DNA of 64,000 nt from Planctomyces sp. Lineage in GTDB: Bacteria; Planctomycetota; Planctomycetia; Planctomycetales; Planctomycetaceae. The notes beneath the pieces are model-generated. The model saw only the letters and a program-made list of their open reading frames with translations. It ran no database searches and had not been told where the DNA came from. The DNA lies in assembly GCA_016795105.1 (NCBI GenBank), contig JAEUIH010000029.1, forward strand, positions 19,158 to 83,157. The letters run 5' to 3'. The stretch's first letter is position 1. Every line of letters begins with the position of its first letter. Position numbers and translations under genes: made by a program. Shown piece after piece: positions 1 through 9,850 of the stretch.

Positions 1-584
1 CAGATGTGCTGCAGAGTTTTGCGCCGGTCGAAAACGGCGAAGAGGAGGGCGGGGCAGGCGAAGGCTTCATGTTTAAAATGCCTGAATCCGGCCTGGCAGT
101 GACGAAGGGGAGCTTCACCGCGTGGACCGTTCCTTCGAACCCAGCCCCTCGGCAGAACTATCTCATCATTATTGAAATACAGCTGCCGTCAAATGTCGCA
201 AAGTATCAACTGACGGATCTCAACGGCAGTTCCATCAGAGGCAGTGACATGTACCAACAGCGAATCCCGTTTGATGTCGATGCATCAAAAAAAGGATACG
301 GAACAACGGCCAGCGGTAAGCCCCCACTGTTGAAACTCTCAGATTCTCTGCCAGTCGTCAGCAATAAAGTTCAGTTAGTTGTGAAGGTCCCAGGGGCTCG
401 CCGATTGGTGATGGATACCATCAGGATCAAATCGCGACGTTTGCGAGAAGAACAGGAATTGAACATCGTTTTCGGCAAATCACCGATGAACGAAGTTCCT
501 CACCTCGGCTCTCCAGACAAACAGCCGGAAGACCCTTCATCCAAAAAATCACCGCCAACAGCAGACGATACACTACAGGAATGA
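1..584 (+). CDS. C-terminal part of an unknown protein (cut by window edge)
   Basis: The reading frame is open to the left edge of the window, so this is the 3' end of a longer gene; the GTG at position 6 is probably not its start. About 193 residues are visible. I do not recognise a family. The visible part has an acidic, glycine-rich stretch, then alternating hydrophobic strands of beta-sandwich character, then a charged Pro/Ser/Lys-rich tail ending at the TGA. It has no membrane segment or catalytic motif that I can name. The beta-rich body and low-complexity tail would fit an exported or scaffold protein, but that is inference. The next gene on the same strand starts almost 400 bases away. 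Confidence 0.55.
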   Translation, partial: DVLQSFAPVENGEEEGGAGEGFMFKMPESGLAVTKGSFTAWTVPSNPAPRQNYLIIIEIQLPSNVAKYQLTDLNGSSIRGSDMYQQRIPFDVDASKKGYGTTASGKPPLLKLSDSLPVVSNKVQLVVKVPGARRLVMDTIRIKSRRLREEQELNIVFGKSPMNEVPHLGSPDKQPEDPSSKKSPPTADDTLQE

Positions 585-978
585 GCCATCCTGCGAACGC
601 ACGAAAACGACACAAATCACAGCGTAAGGCCCTACAACCGCACTAACCTTACTGAACGGTCGTTTAATGAAACGACCTCATTTCCGGCAGAAGGGATCCG
701 ATAACAGTTTCACAAGTCTGCCGGTCTTTCGATCGGCAGATTCCGCTGTAGTTTGAAGTCTGAGCAGAACTGGTTCGGCATCTGAGTTTGTTCATGGCGG
801 AAAAAGTTCAATTCTGAGGCTTGGGTCGTCTTACGATACCGATCTTCGTTCGTTCGGGTGGAAAAGGTCGGGTTCTGTATATGAGTTTGGGTCGCTGGCG
901 AGGAATCAGCGGCGTTCACTTCTCCTTTTTCCCTGATCGCACGGAAGAGCGTCATCAGCGGCTTTTCGGGTGCATCAC
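585..978. other. Intergenic stretch without a convincing gene
   Basis: Nearly 400 bases between the partial first gene and the hydrolase. Short open frames exist on both strands, but none has a ribosome binding site or protein-like composition. It contains one perfect hairpin (listed separately) and several GAGTTTG/GGGTCG-type short repeats around 785-895. The hydrolase promoter should lie here, but I see no clear -35/-10 pair. Confidence 0.5.
658..677 (+). terminator. Perfect 8-bp hairpin, possible weak terminator
   Basis: GGTCGTTT, a four-base loop AATG, then AAACGACC. It lies 74 bases after the stop of the first gene and is followed by TCATTTCC rather than a true T-tract. It could be a weak terminator or an mRNA-stabilising hairpin for the upstream gene. 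Confidence 0.35.
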
Positions 979-2148
979 ATGCAGTTGCTTCAGATATCGA
1001 ACACGCTTTGTGACATAAGCAGACTGATTCGCCTTGCGGCCGCAGCACTGCTCGCCGTCTGCCCGGTCGTCGCGAATGCCCAACAACTGGCGGCCCCCTT
1101 TGCCGTTGCGCCACAGCCGGACGCAGTGATCGGTACCCCGATTCCCGCAGGTGACTGTTGTGGATACTGGATTGTCAGTACTCACAGCTCACCGCAGTCA
1201 TTCGATGCCAGTTGCCCGCCATTCTGTCCTCGGATCATGCGTTATGACGAATGTGGAGGACACCGCAACGCTGATTACAGTGAGATGATGCAGTCAATCC
1301 AGCCCGGAATTCCGATCTGCATTGTCGTGCATGGCAGCTTTGTGGGTTGGGAAGGCGCTTGCATTGAATCTCGTTACACATGGAAATGGCTGGGCTCCGC
1401 ATGCCCTGGCAGACCATTCCAGATGATCTACTTCACATGGCCCAGTGATCGGGAAATCACGCCGCTCGTCCAGCTTGATGTGGCCGTTCTTGGGAGACGA
1501 GCATCTCGCAACGGGTACTATCTGGCGACTTTGATTCAGCAGCTTCCACCAGAATCACCCGTCTGCCTCGTTGGACACAGCCATGGCACTCGAGTGATCT
1601 CTTCGGCGCTCCACATGATGGCCGGAGGTGAAATCGACGACGTGTGTCATCCGTGTGTGCGAACCACAGGACGAAAGATTCGAGCTGTATACGCAGCCGC
1701 TGCAATCGATCATGACTGGCTCAATCCGGAAGAACGATTTGGTCGAGCATTGTGCACGGCGGAGTGCATTTTGAACCTGAAGAACAGCCATGACCCGGCA
1801 CTGAAGATCTATCCGCTCCGTCGACCTTTCTCAAGTCGCGCTCTTGGACAGGCAGGCTTCACAAGTAAAGATCGCCGAGAGATGGGTGGCTGGGGTCGAC
1901 GAGCCGCAGAACTGGATGTGACAAACGTGATTGGTCACGGTCACTTCTGGCCTGAATACTTTCAGCGACCTGGAATTGCTCGAAGCATCGCCAACTACGT
2001 GTTCTTCCCGGATTATATTGTGTCTTACGAAAACCACCCAGCGACGCAGTCGCCACAACCTGCGATGACGGTCCCCGCGGTTCCTGGCCAGCTTCTGATA
2101 CCTCAGCCGAGCACTGCGATGTCCCCGATATCGCAGGTCACTCGTTGA
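979..2148 (+). CDS. Exported alpha/beta hydrolase
   Basis: Predicted serine hydrolase (lipase/esterase fold) of about 389 residues. The ATG at 979 is preferred over the in-frame GTG at 970, because it gives a clean signal peptide: a short basic n-region, then a hydrophobic Ala/Leu stretch ending near VANAQ. In order the sequence shows an oxyanion-type VHG, the nucleophile elbow GHSHG (about residue 195), an IDHDW segment that could supply the acid, and IGHGHFWPEYF, whose His could complete the triad. The region after the signal peptide is unusually Cys-rich (CC, CPPFCP, CHPC), suggesting disulphides and an extracytoplasmic location. The substrate cannot be told. The C-terminal 40 residues are Pro/Thr/Gln-rich. 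It converges on the thioredoxin-like gene. Confidence 0.75.
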   Translation: MQLLQISNTLCDISRLIRLAAAALLAVCPVVANAQQLAAPFAVAPQPDAVIGTPIPAGDCCGYWIVSTHSSPQSFDASCPPFCPRIMRYDECGGHRNADYSEMMQSIQPGIPICIVVHGSFVGWEGACIESRYTWKWLGSACPGRPFQMIYFTWPSDREITPLVQLDVAVLGRRASRNGYYLATLIQQLPPESPVCLVGHSHGTRVISSALHMMAGGEIDDVCHPCVRTTGRKIRAVYAAAAIDHDWLNPEERFGRALCTAECILNLKNSHDPALKIYPLRRPFSSRALGQAGFTSKDRREMGGWGRRAAELDVTNVIGHGHFWPEYFQRPGIARSIANYVFFPDYIVSYENHPATQSPQPAMTVPAVPGQLLIPQPSTAMSPISQVTR

Positions 2149-2194
2149 TCCAGAACTGAGGAACTCAACATTCCATGAGGTAAGTCCCCGAGGA

Positions 2195-3163
2195 CTACTT
2201 CAATGATGTTGTTGGCAGGAATGGAAACCGTTCCGGATTCTCAACCCCGCCTGTTGTAATGCCTTCTGCATACCATGCGGGGTTCTTCTGGAACTTCTGA
2301 CGGTTTTCAAGGCTCGCAAAGAAGAACATACGCCCCTTGTAGAACGCGCCGTACTCAATTGCTCCCACCTCGGCCCGCTTTTCGACAGATAACTCCACAA
2401 GGTCACAACCATGGAGTTCCGGGATGAATTTTGAAGGCGTCTTTCCAAACAACTCCTTCTCATCCTCAGTCTGAAAGAAGTAGGTCACTCCCTGATGCTC
2501 AGCGACGAACTGCTCGCTCCCGAGCTTCCACTGTTTCTCTGTCAATAAAGCGACAGGCGAATAACCGCCCAGTCCGACCATCTTCCCGTCATGCTTTACG
2601 ATGAGACATTCCCGAAGATTCTCGTCTTCCACAACAGCCGACGAGCCTTCTTCGGATGACTCCGCCTTTGCCGGATCAATGACCTTGTCTGATAAAGTCT
2701 TCAGCCGTGCCACATACGAAGACAGAGATGTGCCACCAACATATCGTCCCAGTTCCGTTCCGTCGGGTGCAATCACAACTTCTGTCGGCAGCGAGGCAAT
2801 TCCAAATCGACTGATCAGGTCCGGCGATTCGTCGGCGTTTACCCTCACGCCAACGATCGTCTGTGACAATGCCTCTGTCACGGGCTTCTCATTCATCACC
2901 GAAGCGTCCATCGTGCGACATGCACCACACCATGGAGCCTCGAAATGAATCACCAGTGGTAACTGGTGAGTCGTTGCCAGTTGTTTGGCTTCATCAAACG
3001 ATGATAACCAACGGCCCGGCAACTTCGTTTCAGGCATCTCGGCCCGAATCTCATTGGGATCCCCTCCCGGCATTGCCTGATCAGAATCCATGTCCGGAAT
3101 CATCATTCCGGACATGGAACTTACCACTGATAAGGCCAATGCGATGCCAAACTGATTGAGCAT
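2195..3163 (-). CDS. Exported thioredoxin-like protein with YHS-like tail
   Basis: About 322 residues. The ATG at 3163 is chosen because it opens directly into a hydrophobic signal sequence (MLNQFGIALALSVV); a longer in-frame start at 3214 would bury it. The middle is a thioredoxin fold with the redox motif WCGAC, followed by a typical RFGIASLPTEVVI strand containing the conserved cis-Pro. The C-terminal third carries two related segments (around GYSPVALL and EYGAFYKGRMFFFASLENRQKF) that resemble YHS domains, which often bind metal ions. The combination suggests a periplasmic thiol-disulphide or metal-handling protein; the partner is unknown. It is on the same strand as cysC upstream, with a gap of about 130 bases, so co-transcription is possible. 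Confidence 0.75.
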   Translation of the reverse strand: MLNQFGIALALSVVSSMSGMMIPDMDSDQAMPGGDPNEIRAEMPETKLPGRWLSSFDEAKQLATTHQLPLVIHFEAPWCGACRTMDASVMNEKPVTEALSQTIVGVRVNADESPDLISRFGIASLPTEVVIAPDGTELGRYVGGTSLSSYVARLKTLSDKVIDPAKAESSEEGSSAVVEDENLRECLIVKHDGKMVGLGGYSPVALLTEKQWKLGSEQFVAEHQGVTYFFQTEDEKELFGKTPSKFIPELHGCDLVELSVEKRAEVGAIEYGAFYKGRMFFFASLENRQKFQKNPAWYAEGITTGGVENPERFPFLPTTSLK

Positions 3164-3296
3164 CAGGTGCGTCCTTTCGATTTGCGCCGTCACCAAACAT
3201 CCTGTTCGGTGCATTCACGCTGTCAGTCAGGATGTTCGTCGATCCGTCGCGAACGAAAGTCTCTCTGAAAATTCAGCGAGCAGTCCGGCAATCCTT

Positions 3297-3908
3297 TCAG
3301 ATTGCAAGAATGCCGGCCTTTTCGAGATAAGCAATGACTTCTTTCGCCAGCTCTTCAATTCCCTTGCTGTCGGAATCCAGAACAAGCTCCGGTGCCTCAG
3401 GCGCTTCATACGGTGCATCAATGCCCGTAAAACCTTTGATCTGACCGGCGCGTGCCTTCTTGTACAGCCCCTTCGGATCGCGGGCTTCACAGGTTTCCAG
3501 ACTGGCGTTTACGTAAATCTCAATGAATTCTCCCTTGGGCAGCAATGCACGAACCATGTCGCGGTCGCCCTTGTATGGAGAAATAAAGGCAGTCGATACG
3601 ATCGTTGCAGCATCAGAAAACAACTTTGACACTTCGCCAATTCGACGAATGTTCTCTGTTCGGTCTTCCGGCGAAAATCCGAGGTTCTTGTTCAGGCCCA
3701 TCCGGATGTTGTCGCCGTCAAGTACAAACGTGTGCACGCCTCGCTCGTGAAGCATCTGATCCACGGCATTTGCGACTGTACTCTTTCCACAACCGCTCAA
3801 ACCCGTAAACCACAGCACTGCACCCTTGTGCCCATTCAGCTTCTGTCGCTGCTCGCGACTGACATGATGATCGTGCCAGGTGACATTCGTTGCCTTCTGC
3901 TCAGCCAT
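3297..3908 (-). CDS. cysC: Adenylylsulfate (APS) kinase
   Basis: Phosphorylates adenosine 5'-phosphosulfate to PAPS with ATP, the second step of sulfate activation in the cytoplasm. The ATG at 3908 (MAEQKATNV) is preferred over an upstream in-frame start at 3989. The protein is then 203 residues, normal for the family. It has the P-loop GLSGCGKST at residues 36-44, the [10 protein letters not shown] motif, the [16 protein letters not shown] segment, [10 protein letters not shown], and the [17 protein letters not shown] motif near the C terminus. It is the stand-alone kinase type, without a fused CysN or sulfurylase domain. No other sulfate-assimilation gene is in the window. PAPS could serve reduction or sulfation of exported polymers; planctomycetes are rich in sulfatases, so the second is attractive but unproven. 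Confidence 0.95.
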   Translation of the reverse strand: MAEQKATNVTWHDHHVSREQRQKLNGHKGAVLWFTGLSGCGKSTVANAVDQMLHERGVHTFVLDGDNIRMGLNKNLGFSPEDRTENIRRIGEVSKLFSDAATIVSTAFISPYKGDRDMVRALLPKGEFIEIYVNASLETCEARDPKGLYKKARAGQIKGFTGIDAPYEAPEAPELVLDSDSKGIEELAKEVIAYLEKAGILAI

Positions 3909-4138
3909 TCCCTGATCTCTCCTGCTCGCCAATAAAGTCTTTGCAAACTGCCCAAAACGAGACGGATGATAGGGGAGCGGACCTTCCATGCAATCCCGCT
4001 CTACACGTCAATCTGCTCCAATTCTCAAAAGCAAACAGACTCAACCAAAGCCACTCAATTTACACAAACAACAACCAGCAAAGCACTTAGGAGAAACTCT
4101 CACAAATGAGTCCGGGTGTGATCGTGCTCAGATTGGGT

Positions 4139-7100
4139 TCAAATGTTCACGTTAAATTCGACCGAACGACTCCACACGCTCAACTGCCCAACTCCACTGA
4201 TTGCACGCACCCAAAGACGATATCTTCCGGGAACAAGAGGCGTCGATGGGGTATAGAAGTTCGCTGTTACTCCATTGATTTGAATGCTTTGCCCTGCCTG
4301 ATCGAGTCGCTGCCACGCAATCGAATAACTGACCGCACCATCCACGGCCGACCATTCCATACGCGGCAGCGTAGTACCGGTATCCCCAATCGGAGCGGTG
4401 ACCACCGGACGACCGCCGATAAACGTCTGAACCGAAGAGCTCCAATCACCGATAACACCATTGTCGCCCATCGAGCGAACTCGCCACCGATACAACCCGA
4501 TCGGCAAAGTGGAGACCGGCGAATAACTCGTAAGGCCGGTGACCGTCTGGTGAATCACCGTCGCGAAAGTCACCATGTCTTCCACGACCAGTTCATATCG
4601 CCTCGCTCCGGAAACCGGCATCCAGCGAAACTCGGGCGTCTGATCAAACGTGGACGCCTGCGGTCCTGTCAGCGTCGGTGGCGTAGTAATGACCCAGTCC
4701 ACAGCGGATGACCATGCCGCCACTCTTCCGCCTGCATCCATTTGACGAATCCAGGCTCGATACAGCCCGAGCGGCAGGTCCGCCTGCAGCTGATACTGTG
4801 TACCGCTGATCCCCGTCTGGCGAATCCGGTCTGCCTCGCCCGTGACTCGGTTTTCAATCCACACCTCAGTTGAAATTGCCCCCACTGCAGACGTCCAATG
4901 AAGTACGGGACGAGCATTCGGTTGTCGGCGTTCCATCGCAGCCAGTTGCGGAGGCGTATTGATATTGAAGCTCTTCGGAACGCTCCAGGGAGTAATAAGC
5001 CCGTTGCCCAGTGTCGCTCTCACCCAGAACCGAAATCGTCCCAACGGCAAAGGAGTTGTTACAGAATACTGGCTGTCAGGCACTGTCTCATGCACTACTC
5101 TGGCAGTATTTGTTGTCAGATTGCTGATCCAGACTTCATAGGTAACCGCACCTGGAACTGGCGTCCAGCTCAGCTGTGGAAATGACGTCCGAGTATCCGT
5201 AAGCGGCAGCAGGATCGACGGAGGCAATGGCTCGTTGTCAAGGTTAACAACACTGACAACTTCCGCATCGAGTTCATGATAGGCCGAGTCGGACCTCGAC
5301 GGATCCACGAAAACCTCAACGAAGCTGGTCTGGGGGCCATCAAACAGAGCGTCGTCCACACCAGTCAGCAGCAGTTGTTGCGGCTGATTCCAATTGAGAG
5401 CTGTAAAGATTAACTCTGCCTGATCGACATCGACCTCAGTTGGATCGGAAACAACGACCTTCAGCACGACATCGCTCAAAGGAGCCTGTGTCAGAACAAC
5501 AGAGAGCATATCCGTTGAGTTCTGTTCGCTGACAATCGTCTCTCCGCCAGTTGAGTCAACTCGAAACCATGGTCCGTCGTTGTCCCGTACAATAAGTTCT
5601 GTAAATCCACCACCATACCTGACCTCAGATGCTTCGATCCGGACCATCACAGGCCCATCAACCACGTCGTCGTCGATCGCATCGATGAGGAAGTCCACGA
5701 AGGCTGCTCCAGCCGGAATCGTCACTGTCGAAGGAACACGAGCTTCGGTGATGTCGGTACTCTGCAGACTGACGACGAGGGGCTGCGAGATGTCGGTGTT
5801 GCTTCGAGTCACTCGTCCGACGCGACCTCCTGCTCCGCGATGCTCCATGACCGTAGCCGAATCCACTATTACACTCAGGGCTTCATGATCCGTCACTGTC
5901 AGCCCCAGCGTCGCGGACTGAAACGCGAGACCCGAATCGGAACTCGCTGTGATCGATACATTGATCGAGCCATCCAGAAGACTGTCATCAACTGCGACGA
6001 CGGAGAATGTAGTACTGAATTCTCCAGCTGGAATCACAACATACAAAGGCGTTGAAAGTTCGCCTGGATCATTGTTTCGAATTTCGACGATCAGCGGAGA
6101 TGACAAGTCGGCTCCATGCCTGCTCAACGTCACCTCGATCAGTCCATCTTTCTCTGAAAGCTCACTCGCGGGCGCGTCCAACTGCAGCCACGCCTGTCTC
6201 AGCACTGCGATTGCATGATCCTCAACTTCTCCGTCCTCAGCGGGACCAAAAGAAGCGAGCCCGCCCTCTGAACTGACTCGAAACCGAGCGAAGACGATCG
6301 AATCGGAGGTAAATCCTGTGGGGACCTGCACTACAAATTCGTTAGGACCTGAACCAACAGCCTGCGAGTTCAGGACCTGTTCGCCCGGATCAAGCCAGTC
6401 GCCATCCTGGTTCCAGTCGATCCATGCGTCGGCAACGGCATCATCAGATACATTCAGTCGAATCCGGGCATTGGTTCCTGACTGAAATGGAGTCAGCACA
6501 ACCAGGCCATCTTCATCGGATGCCGATCGCAGATCATCGTCGTCAGCTCCGGCCGAGTGAATACCGTCGAACTGCCAGTCTCTCGATGTACCAAGCATCG
6601 GCCCGATAGCAACATGCCGTGCTCCGTTCCGGGAAAGACTGACAGGGTAGGGCAGGGGAGCATCACCAAAGTCATACGCACGTGCAATCAACACACTCTT
6701 CTGACTGCCTACGTACAGACTTGTGTCATCATCCTGCGACACAAGCAGCTTCATTGATTCGGAATCGCCGGCAGCTTTGATACCCAAAGTTGCCGATCGG
6801 CCTTCATCCTGTTGTGGATCATTGCCCGCCAGATCCGAGTAGTTGACTTCGATTCTTCCGTCGGAATGCAGAATGGCCTGAAACGTAATCTCACCAGTTG
6901 CGAGATAGTATTGATATCGATTCCACTGAATGATCAGTCGCTGGCTGCCCGGAGCCCCCTTCAACTGCCAGAACACGCGGCCAGCACTGGAACTCGCTTC
7001 AAGATCATCCCAAAGAACGGCAATTGCTGACTGGGCTGGTGAAGTGTTCAGATTTCCATTTGAAAACGAAGTCTGAGACGTTCCAAACGTGATCAATCCG

Positions 7101-9481
7101 TTCGAACTCACAAACAGACTCTTGTGATTCTGACCGTAGAACGGAAATTCAAAACTCCCGAGTGCCGCATCGCTCAGTGGAACACTCTCGTCGTCGGCTC
7201 TGACAAGAATTGCCTGCCCCGTTGTACTGATATCGTCAAACGAAAACGGAACCGCATTGGCAATATAGCCGTAACCGTCAGCACCAATTGTGTCCGCAAT
7301 TGAAACCTCAAATTGACCGACGACTCCTCCGTGAACAAAATGAGACTCCAGATCCTGAACGGAGTTTGCCAGCACTTCGATTTGATAAGAGCCACGATCG
7401 CTCGAGTCCCATTCTTTTTGCGTCGGCGAGAGCCTCCAGCGCGTTGTCACGACACGGCCATTATCTGCAGATGTCAGATCAACGAGCTCAGGAGTCTCCG
7501 AGAATCCTCCAGGGCCCGATACTCTGAGGTCGCCCGTCGCAATGCTGGTCACATTAATCGCGTCATCGTCCATGAACACGGCTGTAATGATTTGCGGATC
7601 TGATGTCGTCCAGAGAATATCAGATGCATTGGCGAATACCGTTGGATCGTCGCCAACGGCGAGACCGTTCGCGTACCAGGAAAGTCCATATTGCTCTGAG
7701 TTCAAATCATTGGCGAAGTCCCACAGTTCGCCCGACCAGTTGACTCGAATCATGTAAAGCCCGGATTCCGGAACCTCAAATGAAAGGTGTTCAACATTGT
7801 TATACAGGCTGACAGATTCGGCCACTTTGCGAATCGGCTCACTGCCGTCGGTCAACCATACTTCGAGATCCAGGTTGTCAAAGCTGACTTCTGAAGTTGT
7901 GTTTGCGGGTGTCAGTCCACGATCAACAAACCAGTTCAGAGTGGAACGAAGCGTTGTGCCCTCGGGCAGAATATTGCGAATCCAATAGTCGTTTGCACTG
8001 CTTTCAGAGACTTCTCCGAAGTCCCAGCCTCGATCGACGACATGGCCCCCGTTTGCTCCGGAAACGTCGGCCGTCCCTGTCATCAAAACATCCCATGCAC
8101 GCGTCAGGTCCAGCAGCCCGGCTCCGGTTCCTGGATCGAGTGACTGTGACGTCGTCACGACGTTGTCGATGAGTGTCTGTTCATTGGACCAACCCGAATT
8201 TTTTCGAGCTGCTGTCTGCAGAATCGACTTACTGACACGGCCATCAAGCGCGTAACTTTCGTCACCAAACGTCGCTCGAGCAGCATCCACCATGAGCGAA
8301 ATTCCACCCGCAACCATCGGAGCGGCGAAACTGGTACCTTCAATATTGATGCTCAGAGCATCCGTAGCTCCGCCCGTGGAATCTGTTCCACCCAGATTGC
8401 CTCCCGTTGTTCCGCCATAGAGCGCAGATGTAATGTTCTTCCCGGGCGCTGCAATGTCCACAACTGATCGCACTGAAGGAATTAGTTGTCCCTGAGCTGG
8501 ATTTGTGACGTCGGTTGGATTTGAAACCAGCGGAATAAAGATCTCATTCAGACCACGACTGCTGAACGTCGTCAGAGTATCATATGGCTGAGCATCAAGA
8601 TCACCTCCGACAGCCGATACGGTGATGACATTGTAACCCGCTGCTGGCCCGCCAACGGAACCTGACTGGGGACCCGTGTTCCCTGCTGCGAAGACAACCG
8701 CAGTCCCGGCACTTCCCGCCAGTGCATCGATTCCTCGTGAAAAAACACCATTGGCAGAACCGGATGTGTCTGAGGTATTCCAGCTGCTGTTTACAACATC
8801 TACCGTCCGCTGGAGCGGCCCCACTCCATCGACCATCATCTGTCGATACGGGACGATGAAACTTGACGTATTGAAGTTGAACGCAGTTGTAAACGGATCT
8901 CCATTCCACGCCGTGGCAATCGCTCCGGAAAACAAATTGGCACCGTATGCGACGCCCCGCTGCCATTCACTGGCAGCATCCACTGGACGTCCCCCCAACA
9001 CCATGCCAACCCATGTTGCATGCCGATCGAAATCCCCGGTTTGAGGACCAGCATCCTGAGTTGTCTGAATTTGTGAGGTGACGTGACTAAGAGATTCGTG
9101 AAGGTTCCAGATATGCCCGGCTTCAATATTGCCGACCGTTGAACGGGAGCCATTGAAGCCCGCATCGTAGAATGTGTTCGCGCCGATGAGCTGATTCAGA
9201 TTCAGGCCCGTCGTCGCAGTTGACCCTGCGTTGGACGAAACAACCAGTCCCCGACCCCAACCGGAATCAGCCGACTCAGGATTCGTCGACTCAGAATCAA
9301 TCGCAACGGACAGTTCAGGAACACTCACTAGTGTCAGCAGCTGCCGCACCTCAAGAGACTCAGACGAGCATCCGGCCGAAAGCTGTCGAAATGCAGATCG
9401 TTTACGGGACCGGTGAATTCCCGCAGATGCACGACGCTGTGCAAAAAAACGGTTCAGTCGTGAGAACCAACCCTTTTCCAC
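4139..9481 (-). CDS. Giant secreted subtilisin-like protein (S8 fold, Glu at the Asp position)
   Basis: 1780 residues from a GTG at 9481, with GAGGG about 12 bases upstream. The N terminus is basic and carries the planctomycete motif SLEVRQLL. The peptidase S8 domain (about 100-470) has His154 in RHATWVGMVLGG, oxyanion Asn268 in FAAGN and Ser384 in GTSFAAP. The first triad position, expected as Asp in DTG, reads VGNIEAG, so it is Glu120. The spacing Glu120-His154 (34) matches the Asp-His spacing of subtilisin (32), so the alignment is sound. Then come beta-sandwich modules, a GEVED domain starting DFGDAP near 940, Calx-beta-like modules at about 1095-1390, and four tandem fibronectin-like repeats of about 95 residues sharing LPLGLYRxWVR. 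It is probably exported and adhesive or proteolytic. It is close to cysC but separated by 230 bases. Confidence 0.85.
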   Translation of the reverse strand: MEKGWFSRLNRFFAQRRASAGIHRSRKRSAFRQLSAGCSSESLEVRQLLTLVSVPELSVAIDSESTNPESADSGWGRGLVVSSNAGSTATTGLNLNQLIGANTFYDAGFNGSRSTVGNIEAGHIWNLHESLSHVTSQIQTTQDAGPQTGDFDRHATWVGMVLGGRPVDAASEWQRGVAYGANLFSGAIATAWNGDPFTTAFNFNTSSFIVPYRQMMVDGVGPLQRTVDVVNSSWNTSDTSGSANGVFSRGIDALAGSAGTAVVFAAGNTGPQSGSVGGPAAGYNVITVSAVGGDLDAQPYDTLTTFSSRGLNEIFIPLVSNPTDVTNPAQGQLIPSVRSVVDIAAPGKNITSALYGGTTGGNLGGTDSTGGATDALSINIEGTSFAAPMVAGGISLMVDAARATFGDESYALDGRVSKSILQTAARKNSGWSNEQTLIDNVVTTSQSLDPGTGAGLLDLTRAWDVLMTGTADVSGANGGHVVDRGWDFGEVSESSANDYWIRNILPEGTTLRSTLNWFVDRGLTPANTTSEVSFDNLDLEVWLTDGSEPIRKVAESVSLYNNVEHLSFEVPESGLYMIRVNWSGELWDFANDLNSEQYGLSWYANGLAVGDDPTVFANASDILWTTSDPQIITAVFMDDDAINVTSIATGDLRVSGPGGFSETPELVDLTSADNGRVVTTRWRLSPTQKEWDSSDRGSYQIEVLANSVQDLESHFVHGGVVGQFEVSIADTIGADGYGYIANAVPFSFDDISTTGQAILVRADDESVPLSDAALGSFEFPFYGQNHKSLFVSSNGLITFGTSQTSFSNGNLNTSPAQSAIAVLWDDLEASSSAGRVFWQLKGAPGSQRLIIQWNRYQYYLATGEITFQAILHSDGRIEVNYSDLAGNDPQQDEGRSATLGIKAAGDSESMKLLVSQDDDTSLYVGSQKSVLIARAYDFGDAPLPYPVSLSRNGARHVAIGPMLGTSRDWQFDGIHSAGADDDDLRSASDEDGLVVLTPFQSGTNARIRLNVSDDAVADAWIDWNQDGDWLDPGEQVLNSQAVGSGPNEFVVQVPTGFTSDSIVFARFRVSSEGGLASFGPAEDGEVEDHAIAVLRQAWLQLDAPASELSEKDGLIEVTLSRHGADLSSPLIVEIRNNDPGELSTPLYVVIPAGEFSTTFSVVAVDDSLLDGSINVSITASSDSGLAFQSATLGLTVTDHEALSVIVDSATVMEHRGAGGRVGRVTRSNTDISQPLVVSLQSTDITEARVPSTVTIPAGAAFVDFLIDAIDDDVVDGPVMVRIEASEVRYGGGFTELIVRDNDGPWFRVDSTGGETIVSEQNSTDMLSVVLTQAPLSDVVLKVVVSDPTEVDVDQAELIFTALNWNQPQQLLLTGVDDALFDGPQTSFVEVFVDPSRSDSAYHELDAEVVSVVNLDNEPLPPSILLPLTDTRTSFPQLSWTPVPGAVTYEVWISNLTTNTARVVHETVPDSQYSVTTPLPLGRFRFWVRATLGNGLITPWSVPKSFNINTPPQLAAMERRQPNARPVLHWTSAVGAISTEVWIENRVTGEADRIRQTGISGTQYQLQADLPLGLYRAWIRQMDAGGRVAAWSSAVDWVITTPPTLTGPQASTFDQTPEFRWMPVSGARRYELVVEDMVTFATVIHQTVTGLTSYSPVSTLPIGLYRWRVRSMGDNGVIGDWSSSVQTFIGGRPVVTAPIGDTGTTLPRMEWSAVDGAVSYSIAWQRLDQAGQSIQINGVTANFYTPSTPLVPGRYRLWVRAISGVGQLSVWSRSVEFNVNI

Positions 9482-9850
9482 AGCTCAGTCTGCCCTCGGA
9501 AACAGTGCTCGGGATATATGGAAACAGTACTCGGGATATATAAAGTGTGCGGGATATAACAGTTTGTGTGATGTAGTAGCGAGCGGGACGGATTACGAAT
9601 CCTCAGTCGTACAGGGTGCGAATCTACTGGAATATCGACTTTTGGGCCAAATTCGTGGCCCGAATTGCCTCTACGATGACGGATCCCCCGGCCGGAACCA
9701 ACATGAGTTCAGCGGTTTCCATCGAAAACCCACCAAAACCGCCGAAACAATCCCGTATTCGGAGCAATCCGATTCGCCTCCAACCGGGTATAATGTCCGC
9801 TCACTTGACTCAAATCCCAGAAACTTCCTGACACTACGGCAGCTCCCGAG
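9482..9850. other. Divergent promoter region between subtilase and trmB
   Basis: About 370 bases between divergently transcribed genes, with no convincing gene. The subtilase side holds tandem 22-bp repeats (listed separately). The trmB side contains only short out-of-frame open stretches and no clear promoter consensus. Confidence 0.5.
9498..9558. repeat. Tandem 22-bp repeat upstream of the subtilase
   Basis: Two adjacent units, 9498-9519 and 9520-9541, read GGAAACAGT then G or A then CTCGGGATATAT; they differ at one base. A third, partial unit (GTGTGCGGGATATA) follows at 9545-9558. They lie 17 to 77 bases upstream of the subtilase GTG on its 5' side. On the minus strand each contains ATATATCCCGAG. 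They could be repeated operator sites or overlapping -10-like boxes. Confidence 0.7.

Noticed and set aside
710..1114. Minus-strand 134-residue frame before the hydrolase
   Set aside because: It overlaps the start and signal peptide of the hydrolase and has no protein-like features.
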